A stretch of 64,000 nucleotides of DNA from Labia minor (taxonomy: Eukaryota > Arthropoda > Insecta > Dermaptera > Spongiphoridae). Shown piece after piece: positions 34,896-44,891 of this stretch (position 1 is its first letter; every line of letters starts with the position of its first letter). The DNA is taken from the NCBI GenBank assembly GCA_963082975.1, contig OY720344.1, forward strand, positions 27,191,172-27,255,171, read 5' to 3'. Position numbers and translations under genes: made by a program. The notes below the pieces were generated by a model. That model saw only the letters and a program-made list of their open reading frames with translations, was not told the DNA's origin and made no database searches.

Positions 34896-35249
34896 CAGTG
34901 AACGCTCTATATAAACAATTCATTTGAACCAATTTCAATAAAAAGTTTCTTATTGGGAAAAATTAAATTTAAAGCACAAAAATATTAATTAATTAACTAA
35001 TTAACAGAATTTAACAGGAATTCTAGTAACTATTAACAGAAATTTCAATACTGCCAGCACAAAACACAAACATATTCCAATAACATACTTTTTTTACAAT
35101 TTGAGGTTATGTTGTTGTGAACACATGTCAAATGCTTTAAAAAAATAATTGCTTATACAGAACAGTTTAATGAAAAAGAGTTGTTTGTATAGAGGTTGAT
35201 TATAAAGAATGTTGCTTATAGAGAGGTTGCTTATATATAACGTTCACTG
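34896..35249. mobile_element. Pogo-like MITE inserted in an AAT repeat
   Basis: The left end CAGTGAACGCTCTATATAA and the inverted right end TTATATATAACGTTCACTG match. The right side carries sub-repeats (TATAGAGGTTG, TATAGAGAGGTTGCTTATA). CAGTG with TATA-type inner words and a TA at the right edge resembles pogo/Tigger ends. No frame is present. AAT/ATA repeat flanks both sides. Confidence 0.6.
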
Positions 35250-36511
35250 TAATAATAATAATAATAATAATAATATGATATATAAAAACTTTAATAATAA
35301 CTACTTCATATCTAATTAATATATTCTGTATTTTTTTTTAATTTGACGGTAATTATTTTAATTAAAACTTTAAATGTTAAAATAATTTTGTCGGATTGTT
35401 GTTTTTTTCATTAAAGATGCAAGAACATTTGTTTTTCCTCTTGTCTGTCTAAAGTATCCATTTTAAGATGAGCGGTTTAATTTTCTAAAGAAAATCCCTT
35501 GACTGCCACCTCCGTTGCATTTACTGATTATTTGCTCTATGGTCATAAGAAGGCACATACGCTATTTGGACAAGTCAGGAATTTACTTGGCATATGTTCT
35601 TCTAACTTTAATTAAAAACGATGCCTAAATTGTTTGGGTGGAAAAATGGGCATTCTTCAAACCGCTCATAAGCAATTGAAACAGGCATTTACTTGTGCTT
35701 AATTAATTTGAACATTGTTCTGAGCTGAGAAGACACTAAATAATAAAAACTTATAATCTCTTTCTCGTCCATTAATTTCAATGCATTTTAAGTACAGTTA
35801 AAGATACAAAGAGCATAGGACGGGAGGCTATTGTAACATTTTCATGTTCAGTCTAAAATATGGTAAAATAATAAAATAATACTGAAAATTAAATTAATAG
35901 CTAATTAAACTTTTTATGAATGTATTACCCGCGTGACTAGTACAACTCATCAATGAATGTGTAATACATTACAAACTTTTTTAGGCAGAAAATCGAATAT
36001 TTGACAGGGCTATCCATAAATTCGAAATATGCATAATAGGAATTATGGAATGCAACACACAAATTATCTTTTATTTAAAGCATGCAATTAATAATATAAA
36101 ATGCATTCCAATTTAATGTCATTTTTTTAATTTATTGTTTAAAGAGTTTGCTTTAAATATACAGATATAATATATATATATATGGCATATTAATTTAATT
36201 TCAATTTATTGAATTATATAATTTGATTTGTATGAATATTTTATTAGGAATAATTTTATGATACAATATAATTTTGAATTGTTGTGTAGAAATTTTAAGT
36301 ATCTTAACGATTATTGCTATATCGCATTATCGTTTTATCATCAGATTCGCGAAATCTCAAAATTAATAAATATTCATTTTTTTTTTTTTGTAAATTTACA
36401 GGAAAATAAAAATATACTTTTTACATAAGAGAGAAATTTTAAATGGAAAAAAATTATTTTATGCTAATTTGAAAATACTTTAATTAATATTATAAATACA
36501 AATGTATTTTT
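35250..36511. other. Spacer with a less AT-rich island at 35440-35760
   Basis: The island contains GACTGCCACCTCCGTTGC, GGACAAGTCAGGAATTTAC and several TAATTA-type words, with no frame. It may be regulatory. The remainder is AT-rich, including a low-complexity 66-codon frame near 36228 that I do not believe. Confidence 0.3.
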
Positions 36512-36972
36512 ACTTTCCCGCATACTTCTTATAAGGGAAGTATTGGAATCGTCAAAAATTTCGACTTCGAGATTTCGATAGATCTTGACGTTTTAGACCT
36601 CCCTGAGTCGGAAAATACCAATTTTCGAATTATGTCTGTGTGTGTGTATGTATGTATGTATGTATGTATGTAATGTCTGTAAGCAAATTTACTCAAAACT
36701 AATCAAGCTAGGACTTCGAAATTTGGTACACCGATATTATTCACAGTTTGTAGATTTCTATCAATATTTCGTCAAAATCGGTTAACCGGAAGTGGTACTT
36801 TGCCTACACTGGTTGCGTTTACCTTTCAAGTAAAGTACCAGTTTGCTTCGAGATATTTGCTTCCTATTTTGTATATAGATTTAAAAATATGAAAAAAATT
36901 GAGATACCAAATTTCATCATGATCTGACTACCGGAAGTGACATTTTACCTATACAAGTAGCGTTTCTTTTTT

Positions 36973-37966
36973 ACCGACCGACGATATTTGATATGAAAAT
37001 AACCCTTCACTTCCTCTCTTCGATCGGCAATACTAGCACTTCCGGTTTCCGGATTTGCACCAAAAGTTGATCAATTCATCCTACTGAAGTATTAAGTAAA
37101 TATACCAAATTTCATCAAAATCCGTTGAGCCGTTCAGGCTGTACACATCTATACGGACGGACGGACAGACATCATGCTAAAAATACTTTTTACCGACCGA
37201 CGATAGTAAGGGAGGTATTGTTTTCACACCAAATTTCACATGTGGAGATTTTTACATATCTCCACGAATCATGCATTTTCTAAACAGAAAAAAGTATTTT
37301 TAGCATGATGTCTGTCCGTCCGTCTGTCCGTCTGTCCGTCTGTCCGTCCGTCTGTCCGTCCGTCTGTCCGTCTGTCCGTCCGTATAGATGTGTACAGCCT
37401 GAACGGCTCAACCGATTTTGATGAAATTTGGTATATTTACTTAATGCATCAGTGGGATGAATTGATCAACTTTTGGTGTATATCCGGAAACCGGAAGTGG
37501 TAGTATTAGCGATCGACGATAGGAAGGAAAGGGTTATTTTCACACCAAATTTCACATGAGGAGATTTTTTTATATATCACCACGAATCATGCACTTTGTA
37601 TTGGTTTTATCCTCGAGAAAAATCATATTTATTAGTTTTTACTTGATTTAAAATTATATGACGTCATCAAGCCATTCATGACGTCACAGCCTGGTCTTGC
37701 ATATATATTATAAATAAAATAAAATTAAAAATATTTATGTTATATTCATATTTGTTTTTTATTACATTAATAGATATATTAAAATTATTTGAAATTGTTT
37801 CTGTAGCTGGAAATTAATTTTTCAAACCGTCGGTCGGTTCGGACCTGGCCACAGGTCAACTTATTTCTGTTAAGAAAATGCATGATTCGTGGAGATATGT
37901 ACCTAAAAATATCCATAGGTGAAATTTGGTGTGAAAACAATACCTCCCTTACTATCGTCGGTCGGT
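36973..37966 (-). mobile_element. Inverted family A segment, split by a second A element
   Basis: The segment starts with the 13-bp ACCGACCGACGAT in plus orientation and then jumps to TTTGATATGAAAATAACCC, the minus-strand sense of family A. It continues minus-strand to TACTTTTT at 37191, resumes after the insertion at TCTGTTAAGAAAATG and ends ACTATCGTCGGTCGGT. Flanking B sequence on both sides is identical to copy 1, so the inside was inverted and about 160 bp lost after the two B copies split. Confidence 0.75.
37192..37863 (+). mobile_element. Complete family A element inserted in another A element
   Basis: This 672-bp copy starts ACCGACCGACGATAG and ends ACAGGTCAACTTA, and is almost identical to 14887-15550. 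It interrupts its host in the T run of AATACTTTTTT|CTGTT. Comparison with the uninterrupted copy at 59526 shows the empty site, with two extra T residues in the filled state. The GTCC/GTCT tract (37315-37383) is longer than in any other copy. Near-identity to the 14.9-kb copy implies recent activity. Confidence 0.85.
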
Positions 37967-38334
37967 AAAAATATTTATATTATATCCATATCTGTTTTTT
38001 TTACATTTAAAATATCAGTTAACCGGAAGTAGCACTTTATTCTATATATATATATATTTATATATAAATGTTACCAAATATCAATTTGACACCAATAAAC
38101 TAATACGAACTGGCTCTTTATCAATACCAAGTTTACACATTCTAAATATTCATTCACAACTCTTTATACCTATTTATATGCGGGAAAGTCTAGGGGAGGA
38201 CACTCCCGCTTATTATTTATTAATGAAAATATCAAATATCAATTTATAATGCCAAACTGTATTCAAGCAACTGCCGATCCAAATTTAATTGTATGTCACA
38301 GGAATTGGAAGTTGGCTTTAACAACGTAGTTATT

Positions 38335-38610
38335 ACTAGCTCGCCAGAGATAGTATTGCGATCACGAAAATTTTCAATATCGAGACTTTGATATATTTAT
38401 ATGTTGTGAAGGCCCTTGAGTCATTTTCACTAAAGTTGAAAAAATGTCAGTGTGTGTATGTGTGTGTAGACAAGATTACGAAAAAACGGTTTGAGCTAGA
38501 ATAATGAAATTTGGTACACGGGCATTGTTCAAAATTTGTAGTTTTCTATCAATTTTTGAGAAATGTAGCTCATTAGAAAGAGGGTCATTAACTACCACGT
38601 TTTCATTTTT
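38335..38610 (+). mobile_element. Family C Helentron-like element, copy 1 (partial)
   Basis: After ACTAGCTCGCCAGAGATAG the copy follows family C: TATTGCGATCACGAAAATTT, CCCTTGAGTCATTTTCA, a GTGTGTATGTGTG tract and AGCTAGAATAATGAAATTTG. It lacks the 3' subterminal repeat and stem-loop and runs directly into copy 2. Confidence 0.6.
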
Positions 38611-38720
38611 ACTATCTCGCTAGAAAAAGTATTGCGATCATGAAAATTTTCGATGTCCAGATTTTGATGTTTTTAACGTTTTGAAGGTCCCTGAGTCATT
38701 TTCAATAAGGATGAGAAAAA

Positions 38721-38753
<33 letters not shown>

Positions 38754-39058
38754 AGTTTTTTATCAACTTTTGAGTCCCGGGCCTGGCAAGGGAATTTCTC
38801 AAGCTGGGGTCTATGGAACGGAGTCAACCCAGCCTCCGGGATCAACATTGGGGAATAGCTACTTGATAAAAAGTAGCGCCTCCGATCAAGAAAATCAAGG
38901 TAAAGGTTGAGAGGACCCGTTCTACTGATCATAGGACACCTCATTGATATAACCGACTTGATAGCTGTTGACTTGCGTAGGACGTACAAAAATCAGAGGT
39001 TTTTTTTTATTTAATCCAATTCAAATTTGCGAGATAGTCTAGTGGAGACACTCCAGAT
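38611..39058 (+). mobile_element. Family C Helentron-like element, copy 2, with foreign insert
   Basis: It starts ACTATCTCGCTAG, carries TATTGCGATCATGAAAATTT and a GTGTGTGTATGTATG tract, and ends with GCGAGATAGTCTAG and the stem-loop TGGAG-ACA-CTCCA. Family B has the same order of blocks (GAAGTATTGGAATCGTC, CCCTGAGTC, AGTCTAG.GGAG.ACACTCC), so B and C descend from one ancestor. The middle (about 38770-38995) is unlike any other copy. Confidence 0.7.
38770..38995 (-). other. GC-rich foreign insert within family C copy 2
   Basis: The insert runs from GAGTCCCGGGCCTGGC to GCGTAGGACGTAC. A 95-codon minus-strand frame over it includes DFLDRRRYFLSSSYSP and IPEAGLTPFHRPQLEKF but begins with TTG and runs on into the microsatellite. 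It may be a captured host fragment or a piece of another repeat. Its product is unknown. Confidence 0.4.
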
Positions 39059-39279
39059 TTTTTTTTAAAACTAATAATTAAAAAAATATTTACAAAAAAA
39101 CTATTTTCAATTTTTCATCTAAATTGTTTTATTTATCCCATATGAAAGATACAAAAAAATCATTTAAAGCTATCCTATTAAAATTTGTCCAAAGGAATTG
39201 AAAATGCATTCTCCCTTCATCAGCAAAGTTATTCACAAACACAGAATTATTATACTTACATTCGTTTCTATCTTTCTAT

Positions 39280-39545
39280 CTATCAATCTATGTAGATCTA
39301 CGGTACTTGAAAGTTTTTTGCCGCATCAACCACATTTCTCAAAATGTCCCTTTTCTGAACAACATCCATCCATCTCCTTTTTCGCCCATCTCTCTTATGT
39401 CCCATCCTACATTATCTGCCCACCGCGTCCTTTGTCTTCCAACCGGTCCTTTCCCAATCGGTCTCCCCATAATTAGACTTTACGCCACTCTTTCCTTTCT
39501 TATTCTTGACACGTGTTCTGTCCAACACAACCTTCTCGCTTTTTT
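39280..39545 (-). pseudogene. LINE ORF2 3' end fragment
   Basis: In minus-strand order the fragment has TRVKNKKGK, RPVGRQRTRWADNVGWDIRE, MDVVQKRDILRNVVDAAKNF and a short CTATCTATC-like tail. It is the same LINE family and end as 33305-33600, with different lesions. Confidence 0.6.
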
Positions 39546-41095
39546 ATTTTTGATTCTTATTATAATAATAATTTAAAATTTAATTAAAATTCGGATTACT
39601 TATAAAGACTTCAATTTTTTATATTTTATTTTATAAATCAATAATATTTACAATTTATTATAAAATATATACGAAAAGAGAATTTTCGATATCTAAAAAA
39701 AAAAGATATTAATCGTATTTGTTAGAGTATTTTCTCTTCTAATTATTTTATCATTATACATATTTAGGATTTACATAATAAAGTGATAAATAAATTATAT
39801 TAATAATGGTTCTGTTTTATTGAGTGATTTGAATAGAATTGTATATTTTATATAATAAATTCGTAATAACACATTTAAAATAAATATAAATAGCAATTCA
39901 AAATATAAGTTATAATAAGAAATCTTATGAAAAAATTTTCATTGAGGAGGATTCAAAGAGTGAATAGAATGGTGAAGGTATATAAGAAGAAAACATGTTA
40001 TTTCTTCTTCATATATTCAAGATAGTACTTGAAAGTTAAATTTACTCCCACGCACCCATTTGACATATTCAACTTTTAAAAAGTTAAGATAACCTATTTT
40101 AAACAACTTACCGTAGCGTCACTTAATATATTATATGGTCGTAGAAATAATTTGTTTATTTTTCACTTCGAATTGTTCAATTCTTGGCGATGTATTCATG
40201 AGAAGATTATAATGAATATTTTTTGTAATTTATTATCTTGACTCTCTCATTTTGTTATTGGCACCTAAGTTTATTGAATATCTAAATGATTAATGATAAA
40301 AAAACATTTCTATTTATCATATGTATATATACAAACTAGATTATATTAAATATAGCTAAGTATAATAAGATTCTATTGTTAATAATGGCGTAAAGAAATA
40401 ATAACTTTGTGAATATTTTCTTTGAAGTCTTTTTTTTTTTCATTATTTCATTCGATAATTTTGAGGACCATTAAACTTTGTGAATAATGAAAAATTATTA
40501 TTATTCGTGAGGTATATAATATCATCTTATCATGCAATTTCATTTAACAACAAAGGACCATTTTAGCCACTGGAAAGTAGCTTTCCCATACTTGCTGTCC
40601 ACACTCCTTCGCTCAAGTCATTTCCAATATTTTTGCCCTTTATCAAATCATTAAACTCAAATAGGGGAACGTAATTTGATTTTTATTATTTTTTAAAACA
40701 TTAAACTTTAAGCTTTGAATGAATGAATATTTTATTGATATTTTCATTCTCTTAAAGCAGTTTTTTTTTGTAATTAATTTTAAAAATAATCTTTAAAAAG
40801 GATCGGTTGTATATAAAAATAATCTTTATGAATAAAACTTGTTTAATTTATGAAAAGTAATTTCTTTGTAAGACGGGATGTTAAAATTCTAAGTGATTTT
40901 CCGACTAGTATACTATAATCATAGTTACAGATATTTAATCTCTAGAACTTGTATATAGGTATGTTAAAAATGTAGGAAAAATTAACTAATCTGAAAGGAT
41001 TATAATTATTAAAAAAATATATGAATTATAGTATTCTAATATAATAATATAAATTAAATAATTTCAATATTGTGTAAAATAATATCAAATAAAAA
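39546..41095. other. AT-rich spacer with a less AT-rich patch at 40540-40680
   Basis: The patch includes AGCCACTGGAAAGTAGC and CTTGCTGTCCACACTCC. No frame or repeat is supported. Confidence 0.35.
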
Positions 41096-41543
41096 TTAGC
41101 TGGAGTGTCTCCACTCGACTATCTCGCAATTTGAATTGGATTAAATAACATAATATATTATATTTGAATTAAATTTAATTAATTATAAATTATAAATATA
41201 ATAAATATTAAACCAGCGCATGTTTGGCTTTTTGTTGATGGCACTACGTCACGTGTAGGCGCGTGAGATTTGCAGTGTTAAAAAATTAATTCTGGTAATT
41301 TCAGCTAATCAATCAAGCTGAAATTATATATATAGCAGTTTTATACAATTATTAATCATGTGAAAAATTATCAAACATATATCTTTATTTTTACGGTCAC
41401 TTTAGACGAAAAAAATCAAGTAATGACCCTCTTCCGGTTGAGCTACATTTCTCAAAAGTTGATAGAAAACTACGAATTTTGAATAATGCTCATGTACCAA
41501 ATTTCATCATTCTAGCTCAAACCGTTTTTGCGTAATCTTGGTT

Positions 41544-41582
<39 letters not shown>

Positions 41583-41667
41583 TATTTTTCTCAACCTTAG
41601 TGAAAATGATCCAGGAACCTTCAAAACGTATAAAAACATCAAAACGAGATAGTAAAAAACATAAATT
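41096..41667 (-). mobile_element. Family C Helentron-like element, copy 3
   Basis: In minus orientation it starts TTTTTTACTATCTCG at 41667 and ends with CGAGATAGTCGAGTGG, the TGGAG-ACA-CTCCA stem-loop and GCTAAT. A CA repeat (41547-41581) stands for the microsatellite. The CTAA-T end after the stem-loop looks like a Helitron terminus and helps to place the family. The 41200-41340 interior is not shared with copies 1 and 2. Confidence 0.65.
41297..41325. repeat. Perfect 10-bp hairpin
   Basis: AATTTCAGCT and AGCTGAAATT are separated by the 9-base loop AATCAATCA. It lies inside family C copy 3 and its role is unknown. Confidence 0.5.
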
Positions 41668-42680
41668 TTATTTTTTTTACCCCTGGTCTTCCATCATCAT
41701 ATATATAAGTATATTGCATGTATATTTGAGATATTCGTTATTAATACGATTCCAATTATTTCTGAAATTGTTTTAAAATTCCAATTTGATATTAATAATT
41801 ATTATACACGCATATATTTATGAGAAAAACTATTTGAAAATCTTTATAAAAACCGTTATTTTTTAAAATCTATTTCTTAAAATTTAATAGCAAATAAATA
41901 TTCTATGGTTATTATTTCTATATATACATAGTGTATTTTTATTTAATTAATTATTTTTATTATGATTACAGTAATTTAATACAATCTCCCTAAAGATTAA
42001 TAATATATATAATATATTCTAGAGAAAGTGTATTTATTTAAAATAAGAATATATATAAATAAAAAGTGATAAGGAAATAAATGGAAATACAATTTCTTGG
42101 AAATTTGATAAATACTTTTATTTTAATTTTGTTTTAATTTCCAAATATTAACTCAGTCGAACACATTCCTCTTTCAAAGTGACACACTAAATGAAGCAAC
42201 TCAACTAAAATAGGTAATTATATAGAATATTATGAATTATATATAATTAATAAAATAGACACAATTATTTGTTATTTTAAATATTGACTTTTATTAAATA
42301 AGAAAGAAGTTATTTCTATAAAAATAAACTTTCTCATATTTAACCAATTTTGAATAAAAAATATTTTAAATGATAATCACATTTCTATTCTTTTAATGCT
42401 TTCAAGTATGATTTAACGAATTATTTAATATAATTCATTAAATTTTGAATATGTACCAGTATTAATAAATGCAGGTATACATATTAATGTTAAACCGGAA
42501 ATATGACCTTTATTTTTATTTTTTAATTTTCTTGATCTTGATCAGGTTTGAACCTTCGATTTCAAGCTCAGGGATATACCATTTAATAGAATTTTTTTAT
42601 TTAATCATATTATTAAAATTATTTTATTTTTTAAAAGAGTTAACCAAGAAATTATAAATTTCTTACGCTTATATTGCACT
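41668..42680. other. AT-rich spacer
   Basis: No supported feature. A 62-codon frame at 42469 is hydrophobic low-complexity sequence. Confidence 0.5.
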
Positions 42681-42890
42681 CCGGCAAGAACAGTGAAACC
42701 TTGAAGTTCTACAATATTGAATTAAAGAAAATTAAAAGTGTCTACTTACCTAAAAGTAAAGATAATTATTAAGAGAATTTTTATTAAAAGACCACATTAT
42801 TTGTATAAAATTATTTATTAAATTAAAATAATTGTACAACGTTTCAACTGCTTATTCTGCAGTCGTTTTCAAGTAACCGTACGCTTGCTC

Positions 42891-42974
42891 CGATTCAAGC
42901 GGACTGATGAATAGAGTCCGATTCAAGCGGACTGATGAATAGAGTCCGATTCAAGCGGACTGATGAATAGAGTC
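42891..42974 (+). repeat. Three perfect 28-bp tandem repeats
   Basis: Each unit starts CGATTCAAGCGGACTGATGA and ends ATAGAGTC. GTCCG-ATTCAAG-CGGAC within the array can form a 5-bp stem. A single further partial unit is at 43201-43226. Confidence 0.9.
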
Positions 42975-42997
42975 ATCAGTCCGTTTGAATCGGACTC
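42942..42997. repeat. Hairpin with 25-bp stem
   Basis: GAGTCCGATTCAAGCGGACT plus GATGA pairs with the 25 bases at 42973-42997, with one mismatch and the loop ATAGAG. The stem reuses the 28-bp repeat unit in inverted orientation. Confidence 0.85.
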
Positions 42998-43679
42998 TCG
43001 GACAAAAAATGTCATATCTGTAACTCTAGATTTGTCCGCAATATGGTAGTTGTAATATCTTTACTTTTATTTATTAAAGCTTTTGTGGTTATTTTGATAA
43101 TTATTAAGAGAATTTTTATTAAAAGACCACATTATTTGTATAAAATTATTTATTAAATTAAAATAATTGTATAGTAATTTTCAAGTAACCGTACGCTTGC
43201 TCCGATTCAAGCGGACTGATGAATACGGAGTTTGAATCGGACTCTATTCGAACGACTGCAGAATAAGCAGTTGAAACGTTGTACACAATTATTTTAATTT
43301 AATAAATAATTTTATACAAATAATGTGGTCTTTTAATAAAAATTCTCTTAATAATTATCAAAATAACCACAAAAGCTTTAATAAATAAAAGTAAAGATAT
43401 TACAACTACCATATTGCGGACAAATCTAGAGTTACAGATATGACATTTTTTGTGCTCGTAGTTGTATAACAGATCTATTCACCAGTGTACTTAACTCAAA
43501 ATCGGGATTTTTTTAGTTGTTTTACTGTTCTTGCCGGGGTTCGATATATATACCAGGCGAATGATAATGAACTTAAAAAAATTGAATTCTTTAAATATAT
43601 AATAAAGTTATTGTATTCACATTGTTGTTGTTTGTTTTCACATTGCTGAGAATTTGAAATTTTTTTTGCTTATCTTCAC

Positions 43680-43880
43680 ATTTCATGTGTGTCTGTCTGT
43701 TCGTAGTAAACCCAAAATTGGCTGGGCCGATATCTATGAAATTAAATTCAACATTATTATATAGCCCTATTTTTGAACATAAGCTATCAATTATATCAAT
43801 ATTATCATTATATCATTATTAAATTTAAAATTAATTGTCGAGGTTCGAAGAGCGCCAAAGGCAAAATTAGTAACTAATAT
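43680..43880 (+). mobile_element. Decayed Helitron-like fragment
   Basis: GTGTCTGTCTGTTCGTAG, GGCTGGGCCGATATCTATGA and, at the right, CGAAGAGCGCCAAAGGC followed by AAAATTAG resemble a worn copy of the Helitron-type tail seen intact at 16248-16276. Confidence 0.35.
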
Positions 43881-43989
43881 AACAATGATGTATAATTGAC
43901 ATGCTATTGATCGATTTTTTTTAATAATAAAATATTGAAAATTAAATTTTGTATTTATTTAATGTGAAACCAAGTCTTTTAACTTAATG

Positions 43990-44260
43990 TTAGCTTTAAG
44001 TTCTTCAAATGTCCGCTTTAGGTCCCGCTTAAATATTCAGTGTCCGCTTTAGATGGAGAAGTTCCATTTTTTAAAAATTAAAATTTAATTTAAGGTAATT
44101 TAACAAGATATTCAAATATTCGTTGTCATATTTGAAAATAATCTAAGAATCTCAAATAAAACCCAAAAAGTTTTTCTATTCATCATTGTGAAATCGATTC
44201 TAGGAATAAAAACAGTGAAAAATCAGTGTCCGCTATAGGTGTTTTTTTTTTTTTTTTTTT
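43990..44260. repeat. Region with repeated TGTCCGCTTTAGGTG-type motif
   Basis: ATGTCCGCTTTAGGTCC (about 44009), GTGTCCGCTTTAGATGG (about 44040) and GTGTCCGCTATAGGTG (about 44227) share a core, and a long T tract follows. The layout recalls the internal motif repeats of the element at 27322, though the core differs. Confidence 0.35.
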
Positions 44261-44289
44261 TTTTTATTAAATCGTTCATGTTTTATTTA

Positions 44290-44760
44290 TTTTTAACATG
44301 TAAACAGGACGGCAATGTGGTGTATTAAATCCAAAAACAAACAAATTTTATTTAATCTTAATTTTACGTTTAAATTCATTGATCATGCATGTATGTGGTT
44401 GAAGCAAAAGATGCTCTTATTCAGTTTATTCACCTCGATTCAACCAACAACATGAATGAAAAAACAATTGCATGAAGAATACATTATAAATAAACGTTAA
44501 ACAAATTATTAATATTGAAAAAGAATAATGATGAACGATAGAGAGACTTATGAACGTGTCGCAAATTTGACTGACAGTTTGTCGACATGAAAATGAAAGC
44601 ACGCATCGTTACACCTTGACATTCACTTCATCATGATAATATAATGGTCCTGTTTTTAAATCGTTTTTTTTTTTTCTACCCTTTTTGATTTCATTTTATA
44701 CTTCACTGATTAAATGTTCTAGATCTTATCTTACTATTATCTCTGGTCAAAAGGATAAGT
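44290..44760. other. Less AT-rich non-repeat region
   Basis: The region includes GGACGGCAATGTGGTG, CACCTCGATTCAACC and GACTGACAGTTTGTCGAC. No frame or repeat is supported. Regulatory sequence is possible. Confidence 0.2.
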
Positions 44761-44851
44761 GGAATCATTTGTTTTTATTGTTTGTAATAATACATGAAAA
44801 TGATTTAACTTTATGATTGATGGATTTTTGAAGTTATAAAATTTTATTGAA

Positions 44852-44891
<40 letters not shown>

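Larger units (their letters stand above)
36512..38212 (+). mobile_element. Family B Helentron-like element, copy 2, with nested A copies
   Basis: The ends, conserved blocks and 3' stem-loop are as in copy 1, and the two are nearly identical outside the nested part. The microsatellite is shorter (36641-36671). Near the right end it keeps about 90 bp (38040-38130) that copy 1 lacks. The family A segment is inverted relative to copy 1 and contains a second, complete A element (37192-37863). Confidence 0.75.
42681..43537. mobile_element. 857-bp foldback element with internal palindromes
   Basis: The 19-bp ends CCGGCAAGAACAGTGAAAC (42681-42699) and GTTTTACTGTTCTTGCCGG (43519-43537) are inverted with one mismatch. 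Inside, 43001-43178 pairs with about 43272-43450. A third partial copy of the same arm is at 42761-42960, so the structure is a palindrome with one arm part duplicated. Three exact 28-bp tandem units and a 25-bp hairpin sit between. No frame is present. I do not recognise the superfamily. Confidence 0.75.

Noticed and set aside
42891..42997. Hammerhead ribozyme suggested by repeated CTGATGA
   Set aside because: CTGATGA is present three times, but the required GAAA box and the paired cleavage-site arm are not in place. The repeat is better explained as part of a tandem and palindromic array.
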